Positions 34,834-47,700 of a stretch of 64,000 bases of DNA are shown piece after piece. A program made the translations under genes and the position numbers. Under the pieces are notes generated by a model that worked only from the letters and a program-made list of their open reading frames with translations, did no database searches and had not been told where the DNA came from. Within the stretch, counting starts at the first letter, position 1; the number at the start of each line of letters is the position of its first letter. This DNA is from Tubiluchus corallicola (taxonomy: Eukaryota; Priapulida; Priapulimorpha; Priapulimorphida; Tubiluchidae): assembly GCA_030141605.1 (NCBI GenBank), contig JAQGDQ010000161.1, positions 62,001 to 126,000 of the forward strand, read 5' to 3'.

Positions 34834-35216
34834 TAATTAAATTTTAATATCAAAACTGAAAGGTAGGAAATGCGAAAATGCGGGATTTGAACCAGGGACC
34901 TTCCGCTTGCATTGTAGTTGCCTTAAACACTAGGCCATCACATCTGTCAGTGCTCAAGACAGTCTAAAGTTCATCCCTTATTTAGCTGGCTAACCAAATT
35001 CAGCATTTCCAGTGTTAGATTGCTCACACTAGATGATCCTAACTAATTAAATTAAATTTTGTTCATAAATTGAGCCAGAAATTTCTGTGGGTGATTAGGC
35101 CTTGCTGTTAAGGTGCCTACATTATAAGCAGATGATTCCTGGTTCAAATCCAGGCTACTTACCACCTTTTTTTTACATTTCCTGTCTTTCAAATTTGGTA
35201 TCAATATTAATTAAAG
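34834..35216. mobile_element. Palindromic tRNA-like (SINE-derived) element
   Basis: Two tRNA-like heads face outwards: minus strand TGGCCTAGTGTTTAAGGC (A-box-like) then GGTTCAAATCCCG (B-box) at about 34936-34885, and plus strand with GGTTCAAATCC at 35148-35158. Both are followed outwards by a similar tail (CATTTCCTxxCTTTCA, then TTAATTAA). The centre contains CTGGAAATGCTGAATTTGG (minus), shared with a half-copy at 42230-42480. Confidence 0.7.
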
Positions 35217-35695
35217 TTTATGCTTGTTAGTATGCAGTTAAAAACAGGTACATGTGGTTAGATGCTGATAGGAATGGGATGGCTTTACATATAGGGAGTG
35301 ATGGGGCTTCTGCAGGTGGCATTCGAATCCTGTTCCAGAGAATTACTTTGCTGGGAAAGAATTTGTGTTTATAGGCATACAGATTGATTCTCTCACTTTT
35401 AGAGGCTTCTGGGAAGGGTAGGGCCACCATATGAGATTTGATGTTGATTTGCAAAGCAAATAATTATATATGATAGCCTAATGTAACATATTAAAATGAG
35501 GGTATTTTTGGTTCCGTTTTTGAGTGTAGAATACTGCGATGATGTTGGCGGTTCTATGTTATTCACTTATTCCACAAGTAATTAATGCTTTGCTCTAGAG
35601 ATTTTTTGACAACTAAAGGTTGTTGATTTCAGCTGTGGACCAATTTGCTACAACCATCATTTTTGTATCTGCTTTTCTGCTGTATAAACTAAACA

Positions 35696-35785
35696 ATGCC
35701 TAAAAGAAAACGTGGACTGCAGGATGCTGCTTCAGATACAAGTACAACATCAGTAAAGCGCAGGAGGGTGTCTAGATATGATGTG
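35696..35785 (+). CDS. PBRM1: PBRM1 exon 1 (start codon, basic N-terminus)
   Basis: ATG at 35696 begins MPKRKRGLQDAAS and reaches VKRRRVSRYDV; donor GTAAGA, phase 0. Basic KRKR and KRRR clusters match the family's nuclear N-terminus. A TTTCAG at 35624-35631 upstream could be the acceptor of a 5'UTR intron. Confidence 0.88.
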
Positions 35786-38700
35786 GTAAGATTGTTGTGC
35801 AAACAACATGAAGTTAATTAATATATTATAATTATTAAGTTTTCGTCATTTACATTATTGGTCATTGAATAGTAAACATGTTACTAGTTACCGTAGATGA
35901 TTGGTTTCAACGATTACATTTTTAACTGATAGAAAATATGTTTTTGAATATGAATAACTCTTTAAAAAGGGTCTTACACTATCTTTGTGCTCTTATTTAT
36001 TCGTAGTTATTCAGCTATAATTCAGCTTATATAATTTATTCATAGTTTTAGCTATGTTAGCATTTCTAACATCTAAAATAAATCCTAGCTGCAAAAGCAT
36101 TACAGTGCTATACAATGTTTTTGTGACATATAGAAGGCTACCTAATCATGATGCTCTTTGAAGACTCTGTTGTGTTTGATATCCATTTTTTCTGTGATTT
36201 AGCACCTCTGCAAACTGTGACAGTTGAGGGTACTAAGATGAAATTTTGTAATTGCTAGAATCTGCTCAAGGGGGATGCTGCAAAATTTTTTAATCAAGTT
36301 TTTAGTTTACCAGCAAAATATTTTTATAATAGGTATCATTAGAATTCTGGTCTTCAAGCATTGTATGGGTTACAGATAATGTGATAAAATCTGTATTTTT
36401 CATGTATAATGGTGGTTAAAATCTAGTTAAAGAAATTAATGTACGCAATGCTCGAATTGTTTAACAAGGATTACTATACAATGCAGAACTCGGCAACCTA
36501 GCTTGATTTGGGGAGCACTGTAAGCTAGCAGGGTTTCGGGCAGTACCTTGGCTGCTAATGCATTTGGCTGCATTTGAAGGCATTCTGGAGCCGTATGGAT
36601 GCACTTTTCACTCGTTTTATTGCTCATTTTTATTGCAATTTTTGTCAACAATATTAAAAGTTTGTTATTGTTGACAAGCGATTTTTTTGCGCAATTGGTT
36701 ATTGCCACCCATTTACAATTTTTGTTTTCTTAATAATTTCCAACTTCTTTCCTCACTGTCCTGTGATGAAACTATCTTGACATTTCATTTTTAACTTATC
36801 TATGTCACCACTAAATTTTGGGTCTGGGTCTGGGTCTGAGTCTGAAATTGCCTCTGAAGACTCAGCTTCTCTTTGATTCTCTTCACTTGAACTGCTGAAG
36901 CAGATTTTTCAATTTTTGCATGCCTACCTGCATAGTTGCGAATTCAAACTTACTTCTCTGCATAATGATATTAATTAATAAAAGCTGAATTTGCAAAAGA
37001 CGTGCGATGCTGTACCGTTTGATTGCTAAGCATCTTGCAACAATGTGGGAAATTTTGATCATCATACAGTCTTAGTCACTATACAATCTTAATGCCTGTC
37101 TATCGGTGCTCAGTTTTTTATTTATTAACGTTATATGAAACTAGTCATGCATTTGCATGTATTTTTTGACAATGTATACGCTGTATGACTCCGTATGCCG
37201 CCCTCAATTCGAGCACTGAATGTGCAACCAGGAATTGTTTTCAATCTGTTGTTCAAATCACAGATTAGAATTCATCTGTAACAAACTTAACGTTTTTTTG
37301 CTTTTGACTCTTCATGGCTACAGCAAGAAATATGTCAGGAATTGTATGACACGATACGCAATAAAAAAGACGATGATGGCAGGGTTATTTGTGAAGCATT
37401 TATACGTGCTCCTAAACGAAGGTAAATATTACTATGATTACTATTATCAAACTGCAGCATCGTAATTTTTGCAAAACTTTTTTCATATTTTCTTATAATC
37501 TTAATATCTCCATTGAATAAGGATGGTTTGACTTGATGACCTCTCAGTCTTTCACCACCCTTTTTCCATATTTAAACCACTTAATATTGTACTAATTTAT
37601 GATGTTTCGACATATGGAAATAAACTATATATCTGAATCTGAAAAAATGTTTGCCTTGGGATAAATGAATAATATGAAACAGGTTTTTGTTTAAAGTTGC
37701 TGTCGATTGTTAATTGTTACTAGAAAAATTCCTGCCATATTGGAAATTCTGAATTAACTTTGTTTTTTACTATTGCAACATGTTTTTACTGAATACATCA
37801 TGTCTAGCAACTGTTTTAATTTTCTCTTTCATAATTTTTATATTTTTAGTTGCACAATCTTCATAATTTTTTGTCACAAATTATTCAAAATTTATAGTTA
37901 AAGAGCAACGGGTGACACTTTGCCTTATGTGACCAAAACCACAAAAGAATAAAATCATTACTTGTTGCATACATGTTGTAGATTAAAATGATAATTTATT
38001 AAAACGAGAAAAGACAATACACAAAATTCTAAGTATCTCAATTTACATTGCAGTTATCATAAAAATAGCATAATACGTATGAAGTAAATGTTAACTCTAA
38101 CGCGCTTTTGTTTTTGCAGAAATGTTCCAGAGTATTATGAGGTAGTTTCCGATCCGGTGGATTTATTGCGAATTCAGCAAAAGTTGAAGATGGAAGAATA
38201 CGAGGAGTTGGAACAGTTAACTACTGATGTGGATCGAATGTTCAGTAATGCCAAGGCATTTTTTAAGGTATTAGCAGCTCCACCTTTTGAGCGGTAACAT
38301 TCATACACTTTGACTGTTTACCTCATGTAGGTATTGGATATACATACATCCATACATGACTGAGATACCTCTGCTGGTCCAGTGGCTCATCGTAGAGGTA
38401 TATTCTTGGTTGCCTGGTCACACCACAACCATCAGCATTAAGTAGGCCCTGTCAGTAAGTACTTGACGGTGGCTTGCATTGTGTCGTAGTGTATAAAGTA
38501 GTGTGTTTTGAATTTGAGATTCAAAATTGTGTTGTTGTTATGCTGAATGGTGTGCTGTCTTCTGTGTTATTTTTCGAAGTTAAATTAGCTGCTGCTTTTG
38601 CTGCCTAATTTGCTGCATATTAGCTTGTTCTTTCTGTTTCAATTTAATGACAAAGTGTGTAAGTAATTTTCTTTGTTATTGAATAAATACATCTGTTTGT

Positions 38701-41700
38701 AGTTTAATATAAAAATATGTCTTTTAAACTCACACTTTAATTTTGTATAAATGGCTTATTTTTAATACATTTATCACTGTGTTAATTTTAGCCGTAATTA
38801 ATTAGTTTTTAATATTTAGATAAATATGTGTTTTATACAGGCAGACACTGTTGAATATGCTGATGCCTCATATTTGCAAGAACTGTACCACAGCACCAAG
38901 AGATCTCTTTTGGCATCATATGAAGAAGATCTTGGTGAATCAGAAAGCAAAAATGGGGAGGAGGAGGAGGAGGAGGAAGATAGAACTGAAGATTCCATGT
39001 CAGAGTGCGAGCGACCAGAGCGGTCATTATTTAAACCACCTCCAGCTGATGATACAATGAGCAGTTATACGAGCGACACAACACCTGACAGGACACCACA
39101 AGTGACACAGGTAAAATTCATTAAATTTATTGGTCAGCAAACATAGTCACAAATAAAAGTGGCAAGGATGAGACATATGATGTGGTTGGTTTCAAAATGC
39201 TTTTTTGTGTAGTATTAAAGATTATCTTCAAATGATGGTTTTATTTATAGTTCTATATTGGTTTTCATGCATCCAATGTTTGACATCTAAATATAAGGCT
39301 TTTTTGTTGTTGTTATCTCAAACTGCCTAGCGTTTCAAAGGCATTGTTAATCACTTAAAAGCTGATATTGAAATTTTCTTCTGGTTAAATGAGTTATTGT
39401 CTGTTTTCTAGACTTTTATACTTTCCTAATGTAGATCAATATTTGTAATTTTTATACTTTTTTCTCGACAAAATTGCAATACGTCAATAGTACAATATTG
39501 GCAGTAACTGACGTATGTTCTTAGTATGTAAACTTTTTATTAGGTTTTTGTAAGTGTTATTGTTAACCTTAAAGTAATCACTTACCTGGAATTCCCGAGT
39601 TATTAAAAGATCATGAACAGTAATTAAATTAACCTTTAATTCTAAAACTACTTTGCAATTGGCAAGTGCTTAGCACTTTTTATCTTTCTACAATTGTCAG
39701 TTTTGAAATTGTTTAATGCAGCATCATTATCATTTGCTGTATTTTTACGTGAAGTTTAAAAAATTTAATGCTGTGCAAAAAGAAAGACACGTATCATAGC
39801 GCTTATATGCAATATTGTTTGTTGGTGTTTTTTCATTCGTCATACTGGTTATGGCTTTTTATCACTTTGAAAGAAGAATCATTTACATCTTTGTGGCTAA
39901 GATATCTCTGCCAGTTTAGGGGTTTATCTTAAAGGGATGTACTTGATAGTAAATCAGGTTCTAGTCATGCTAGAGGCTTCTTAAGTAAGCCTTACCGTTA
40001 AATGCTTGCCGTGCATCGAAAGTTTTGCCGATTACAAGCCTGTTGATTATAAAAAATTTTCTGCATTCTTTAGGAACAGTTAGATGACATGTTAGAAGAA
40101 ATGTTTTCAGCTGTTTATAACACAGAAGATCCACCTGACAGACCAATATCGCTTGCTTTTCGCATATTGCCTTCACAGACAGTGAGTGTTTTCTGTTTAT
40201 CTTTAGAAGCTGTGTTATTTTATTATTTTTTTTGATGATACTATTTTTTGTAATGAAATCCCAAAATGCTTTGCAGTAGAAGTTCACCCACTTCTTTCCT
40301 CAACCTATACTATTTGTGACTATAATATCTGAATGTCTTTGCTATGCTTCTTTGCTGAACACATACTATTCGTGACTACAATGTTTGAATGTTTTTACTG
40401 CATTTTACAAGCTCTAACAGTAACATACACTTAGACTCGAAGCATTGTCATTTTGAAATTACATTTTTTGTATGGCATTCACATTATTAAGCTTTGTCAC
40501 AAGCTTGCAAAGTCCCTGATGACCTCCATTTGTTAAGCTGTATTGTAAAAGTATTCTCCTCTTGCTCTCACGATGCAGAATTGAAAACGGCTAAGCATTT
40601 TCTAATTTTAAGTGATTTTATTTTTTAAGGGTTGTTTGATATCTTTGGCACAGTTTGTATGTGTTATTTTTGGTAATGTATATCATAGAGGCTCTCTACC
40701 AACTGGTTTATTAAATTCTTTCTTAAAAGACATTGAAACTAAGTGTTTTCTGTTCAGGTATATCCAGACTATTATGCGATCATTGAAAATCCTATTGATC
40801 TGAAGACTATAGGAACGAATATCCAGCAGAATAAATACACGAGTGTCAAAGAGTTGTCACAGGATTTGCTGCTTATGGTGCAGAACGCAAAGATTTTTAA
40901 TAAACCTGGATCTCAGATTTACCGTGATGCAATTGCTCTGAGAAAAATAATATTGAACAAACAGTTAGAGCTGAAGAGTCGTTTACATCAGCATGCAAAG
41001 ACTAGTGAACGTATCAGGTAAGCATTAGTTAAATGATAATGTGGCTAAATGTTAAAAATGTGGTCAGTTATTTAGTATCATTTGTTGAAAATTTATTTCT
41101 GTTAATCTCTGTAAACACAGCGGGATCTTCTTATCAAACATAATTCAGTTTTGCAAGCTTTGTAAGATAAATAAAGTTTGTAACAAACTGAAAGAGTTTT
41201 TGTTAAAAATTTAAAATTGTTACAGTTAGAAATCAGTATAATATTACTATCATTATCTTGCTTTTACTTTTTCGTACTGCTTGTCAAGACACAGTGCTCA
41301 GTGTCAGGGCCTAGATGTTAATAATGTGGCAACGATGACTTAGTCATGTTCAGATGTGTATTCATACATTCTCGATAGAATATATAGGTTATGGGTACTA
41401 TGTCATATTAAAGGTCCATAATCAAGGTTATCGTGCAATGAAATTTACAGGACACGAAGAAGTCAAGGCAATTTTGAACGGATGTCAGCAATTGCAGCAT
41501 CTTTGGACTACCCTGAATCTCCTGGAGAGACTGCTAACAATGGAAATAATGGCAGTGACGGCGGCAATGAAAGTGAGGAAGATGATGATAAAGGAGTAGC
41601 TGATGATGATGACGATGATGATGATGACGATGACGATGATGACGAGGAAAAAGACGATATCAATGAAGGTATTGTAATTTTACTTTCTTGTCGGTTAGTT

Positions 41701-44700
41701 ATGTCTGACGCTCTGTGTGGAGAAGGTGCTTTGGCCTACCAGTATGGTGCTTGGCTACCAGAAGTTCTGGTTTCAAATCCTATTGATGTGTGGATCTTTT
41801 TGAGTTGTGCTTCTTTCGTATTGAACTCTCCGACGCCTTTCCTAGATCTTCTCGGCCTTAACTGAGAACCTGCACTTCCGAAGAAAGAAAGGTGATGACT
41901 GAGTGCTGGGCTAGCCATTTGGCCTCTTTTGTATTCAAGGCCATGAAAATGAATGTCGCGCCAATCCATCCCAATGTCACACCCACCTGGCTTTGGGCCA
42001 CTCTTTTTATTTGTCTTCTATGTCTGGCTGCTTTAATATCATCTCTGGAAATGTGAACAGCATTTAAATTGAATTATTATTTTATCATTTTATTTGAAAG
42101 CCTGTCATTGTTATTTGATGAACATTTGTGACTGGTACAGATGGTTTACAATTTTGGATGCTGACATAGTACAATACAATATGAGTAGATTCTAAACCAT
42201 GTACAGGCAGTCGTTGACTTATGACCTATAGGCTTATAGACACTCAAGACAGGAAATGTGAAGAAGTTGGGATTCAGCCTGTATTTGAGCCAGGGACACT
42301 CTGCTTACAACACAGATGCCTTGACTACTAGACCACATCATCTCCTTGCGGTCAAGGCAGTATATCTCTTATAGTTGGTCAACCAAATTCAGCATTTCCA
42401 GTTCAGATCATTTGTACTAGGGCACTTCTAACTGACTAGATTCAATTTTTATTTTGATTAATTTCCGCGGGAGATTAATTAATTATTATAGTCAGAATGT
42501 CAGGTTTGTAAGATTATAATCATCTAAGTTAACCATCTAGATACAACAGACATTTCACTTATTTCCTCTGAATGAATTGTAATACCATTGATCATTTTCC
42601 GATGTTTAATCAATAAGTTCGCTAATAATCTTTTGGTTGCACAGTGTCAATTCGAATTTAAACAATCACTTGTTTGACTTCCATTACAAGTTTCATTATG
42701 ATAGTTCATTATTGCTGCCATGTCATAATTATATTTCAAAGCAGGCTTTGACAGCAAAACATTGATTTTTGTCATTAAAAATGGGCCTGCTAATAAATTT
42801 ACAGTTACATTTCTTGCACAGCTTTTTCAACAAATATGGATGTTACAAAATGATTTCTTGTATATGTAGAAGATGAAGAAATTCGGATGTTCATGCAGCT
42901 GTACAACAGCATTAAAAACTTTGAGGATGAAGACGGAGAAGTATTGTCAGAACCGTTTCTGAAACTACCATCTAAAAGACTTTATCCAGATTACTATCTT
43001 GAGATTAAACACCCTGAGTGTATGAACAACATATACATGAAGGTCAAGGTAAAGTGATGCATTGTTTTTCATGTGATTTCTGAATTGTAAACTTTTCCAG
43101 TCATTCTTCCATTGAGTGTAAAATAGAGATGAAAAAATTATTTATTGCATTAGCGGAATGTAGTAGGCCAATTTCTACTGTTTAGGAACTATCTCCTGTC
43201 AATTTTGCAAACTTATGGACTCAGTAGTCTTTTTTAGTATTATTGTCCTCATGGATCACTTGGCCTGATTTTATCTAATTTAAACTATCGCAAAGTGTGA
43301 AAGCGTTCGATTCCTAAACATTAAAATGTTTTATAGGGGCCATCCACATATAACAATATAAAGTTTAGGTTACGTTACGCTAGGGCAGAAGATGTAGTAA
43401 CACCATTATAACGCAAGATAAGTAGGTGATTTAGTCATGTTGTCATTATCTGACTTCGTTAGCAAGAAAAGCTGCATGACTTGCAATATTTATTATGCAT
43501 CTCAAAAATCCACGAAGGCACACCTAAAGTGTTGTCATCAATGTCAAAAGTAGCAGATTGCACCACTGGTGGCGGCGAAATTAAACAAACAACCAACTTA
43601 TCCAGTACCCTGGCAGTGATGCGGAACAAGAAATGGCTACAGCATATGTCGATGAGAATGAGTTCAGTGAATTAAGGCGGCCACCGTCTCCACTGCCATT
43701 GCTAGCAGAATCCAATGATGGATTCCCGTTAATTAACACAAGTGATGTTGTTGCTTGTCCTTGGGAGGAGTAAGGATAAAATGTACAAAAAGCTGCATCG
43801 ATGTGATATCAATATCAGTATAAGGAGTAAGTAGGTTGTGGGGTATATGATAATGCCATTGTAACACAAGCTTGATATCGTTAGATGTGGATGACCCCAC
43901 AAATGTGTTGGAGGAGTTGGTAAATGCTTAAATGTTGCTGCTGTGTCTGAATTACCAATAATTTTGTGTTTCATCTTGTCTATTAAAAATTTGCATTTCA
44001 TGTCAACAAACCATAAATCTGACATAAGAAAATATTGAATGCTCTTGTAGTCTCAAAATAATTATTTTTATTTCTTTCAGAACCTTTCACCCTAGCAGGC
44101 TTCATCAGTTGAAAAATTAAAGATAAAATGTTAAAAAAAAGTAGGGTATTGGAGTAATGTCGGCCATCCAGTTTTTATACACTCAAATTAGGTCATGTGA
44201 TCTTGATTGATTTTTTTATAGAATAAACAAAATATTTGTGTAGTATTTATAGTATTTATAGGATATTAATGCAAATACAAGTGAATGCATGTAAGTCACT
44301 GAAGAAAATCTGAATGTGGCCAACATTAACCAATATACCCTATATACTAGCATGATGCAAGGATATGAAAAGCATACATAATAGCTAAGCATCACTGATT
44401 TAAGATACAATAAGTTGGAGAAAGAGTAAAAAATAACTACATAGGAAGAAAAACAAGCGCTATACCAAAATAAAAGCTTAATGAAGAAAGTAAAACGAAT
44501 GGGAATAAATTGAGTTACCTGTATAGACTGTGCTGCTAATATGAGTGATGTTTACAAAATTTGTTGAGTTTATAAATGGCGGACATTCAACGTTTTTTAT
44601 GTTAAAATGGCGAGTCTCAGGAAGGCATTTCATATTTTAAACCATAATTCTGATCATATGTGGTATATATTGTATAATTTTAGGTACTCTATTAAAGCTA

Positions 44701-47700
44701 TTGATGACTGTTTTGTTCAAGTCTCCTTATATACTAATCATAGTTAATTTTTATAATTTATTTAGAAAGGAAAATACAGGTGTGTTGATGGTCTAGTTGC
44801 TGACTTTAACTTGATGTTTGAAAATGCAAAACGCTACAACATGCCTGGCAGTGCTATTCATAAAGCTGCACGAAAGTTGCAGAAGGTCTTGGATCATGCA
44901 CGTCGGGACTTACTGAAGATAGTAAAAGTAAGTTGGTGTATAAGTTAATTTATGAGAAGTTTGTTTTCAAATGTTCCATACATTTACTATCATGTATTTT
45001 GTTTTTTGTTTGTTGAGTGGCTCTTTTAGGATGCACAATGTAGTAAGATTTAAACAGAGCTGTTTTAATGCATGGGCACACGGGGCCGGGACCCCATGCT
45101 AATCTGTGTTGAGCACTTGATTAATAATAAATAATTGTTAGTAATTTCATATTGTGTCATCTCCTGTATGTATGGTTTACCAATTGAGTATAATTTATAT
45201 GTTGAAACTTTTGTGTTTTTCGAGATTCGTGTTATACTGTTCAAACGTTAGTGCTGATTAATATTTGCTGTACAGCATGTATTCTATTGTTTAAATACTG
45301 ATTTTGTTGGAAGTACCAATACAATAAATATGTGTTTGGCATTATCGAATAGTTACCTTTTTATTCCTGCGTAGATAGGGGCACTGCTTCTCTCGGGGCT
45401 GGCAATGCTGTTAAGATGGCCCTGGACTTAAACATACTTTCTTTCACACTTATAACAATTATGAATTGCAGAAGTATATAGTATTAAATTGAGTTTACTA
45501 GACGTTTGGAAATGTGCATACAATTTGCATTATAGGCAAAAATCACTTTATATTGTTTTTATTGTGTTCGTTTATCAGGCCTCTGTTATTTTGGACCCTA
45601 TGGAGGAGGAAAAGCTGATTGTTTCCAATACCTTTCCTGTTAAGTGGTCGCTTTCGTAAAGGTTTGCAAAAAGGATTACTCGGCAGTGATATACTGTTGT
45701 ACTCGCAAGTGTCACGAAGCAGTCACATTTAAACAAAATGCTGTCTGTTCGGCAAAACCCATTGTATTATTCGTTGCTCATCTTGTTCTATAGATGTTTA
45801 TATGCAACTGTATATGGCAAAATGCTTATGCATTTCCATACGTTTGGTAAATGTGACTTTACGTGTACAGCAAGCATTGTCTTTAGGCTATTTAGTGCCT
45901 TTACTCCTGTTAGTAATGCCATTAATAACATCAACATGCCATTTTTGATGTTGTAATTGAAACTCTTGATTTTACTGTTTTCACTATAATTAGCTGTTTG
46001 ACTGAGGTGGTTGATGTGGTTGCTTAAACATGTACAAATTGATTCAGTTGAATGTAGTGTAAGTGACTGTATGCCTTTTCTTGTTCAGCTCTTGGCCATT
46101 GCCACATTTCAAGAATTCCGTTAGTGTGGTATTTTATGAATTCCTTGGTGAAGGAATATTCTAGTTTTAGATAAAAATTTATTTGGAAATACTTTGACCA
46201 CTTAATGCATCTTGATATAAATGCTACATTATTTTCATGTGAATAATTATCTGCAATGTTGTACATGTTTCTCTGAAACACATCTATTCATGTTTTTTTC
46301 TAAATTAAAAGACAATGCCTATACACTTGCAATAGTAATATAAGTGCTATAACATAGTAACTACAGTAGGCGCTGCTTAATAGACTGGCGGTTTATAGAC
46401 TCAATCGCTTAATTGATTAAAAAACGCCTGGTACGGGCTGCTTCTATTCAAATGTACATAAAACCTGTCGGTAATTGACTCAAATAACTCCACGTAATTG
46501 ACTCTATATTTTTGCTTCACATGCTTCAATAAGACAGTTTTATGTGACTAATAAGCTTTTATGACTTTTATATCATCTTAGTTCGCTTTTGTCCTATAAT
46601 ATACATACAAACAATCATGTTAAGCACCGTTTTATTTGTAAGCATGAACTTTTATCATACGCTAATTATGATAGCCTAGTGGTTTGCTTTGACCCGCGCG
46701 TCCAATTAATGACCTACAATTAACCTCGTTACCCAAGAATTCCTTAAAGCTAAACATTTAATCACGGCTTAGCAGTCTGCTTTTGCCTCAAAGTTTAATC
46801 AGTTAGATGTTGCTATTATGCCAGCTTCTTCGTGATAAAATGAAGCAGCCGACTCTGAAGGCATTTTTGTAATTTTTGCAAATAAACAAACTGGTGTTAT
46901 CTACAAAAGTATACTTTTTAATTTGAATTCACTTATATAAATTAGTATTTTAAAATATTTTTTCTAATTTCTAACTACACAAAGGAATTTAGGCATTACT
47001 TAGTTTCTAAAATTCATTAAAAACCTTTGCAGTGCATACTAAACTGTTGACTCATACTTCTATACCAGTAATACTACACCTATCAGTTAATAGGTTCAGT
47101 TGGCTAATTTCGGTCCCAAAGTGAGTCTATTAGGCGGCACCTACTGTATTTTGAACTTTTACTGTACTCCCAATATCCGAACAAGACTACATGCCAGCTC
47201 ACATGTTAATTCAAGATTTCAAGGCTTTGTTGTTGGATATTGTAAGATATTGTCTTAGCTTTGCATATCTGTGCATGGAAGGAAGATATTGTGCACTTTT
47301 TACAAACACCATGCACAAAAATCGGTTTTTTGGTAGGATTCGTATCTTTCCTAGTCTCTCAGCATTTAAATGATTTTCTGAACCAAAGTGATCAGCTGGT
47401 ATATGATGTGCTGCCACCTTTTGTTAACCTTTACAAACTCCTGCTGTATGCCTGGGAAAAATCAATAGGCATACTCTGAATGTAAATGGCTTTCTCTCTG
47501 CTGTGAAAAACTTGAAGCCAAATCTTCACTTTCACACTTTGCTGTTACCGATGGCAACCACAACTGTTGTTATTGATTATGTTTTGCCGTCGTCGTTGTG
47601 GCTGGTGGCTTTTATTGATCAGCCTCTGATTAACTGTGACTAGGATATGGACAAGCGGCTTGTTCGCTACGTCTGTTATGTGGTAGGTGATTGACCGGCA

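Larger units (their letters stand above)
35786..44765. other. PBRM1 introns 1-8: remaining sequence
   Basis: Outside the elements listed separately, introns 1-8 (for example 39111-40073, 40182-40757, 41018-41450, 43899-44765) are AT-rich, with stops in all frames. I recognise no further exon, RNA gene or repeat in them. Confidence 0.5.

Noticed and set aside
34876-35165. Functional tRNA genes
   Set aside because: A- and B-box-like words are present, but no stable acceptor stem or anticodon arm forms and the sequences are flanked by SINE-like tails.
36436-36708. 90-codon minus-strand frame in polybromo intron 1
   Set aside because: It lies inside the hAT-like element and has no transposase or other similarity.
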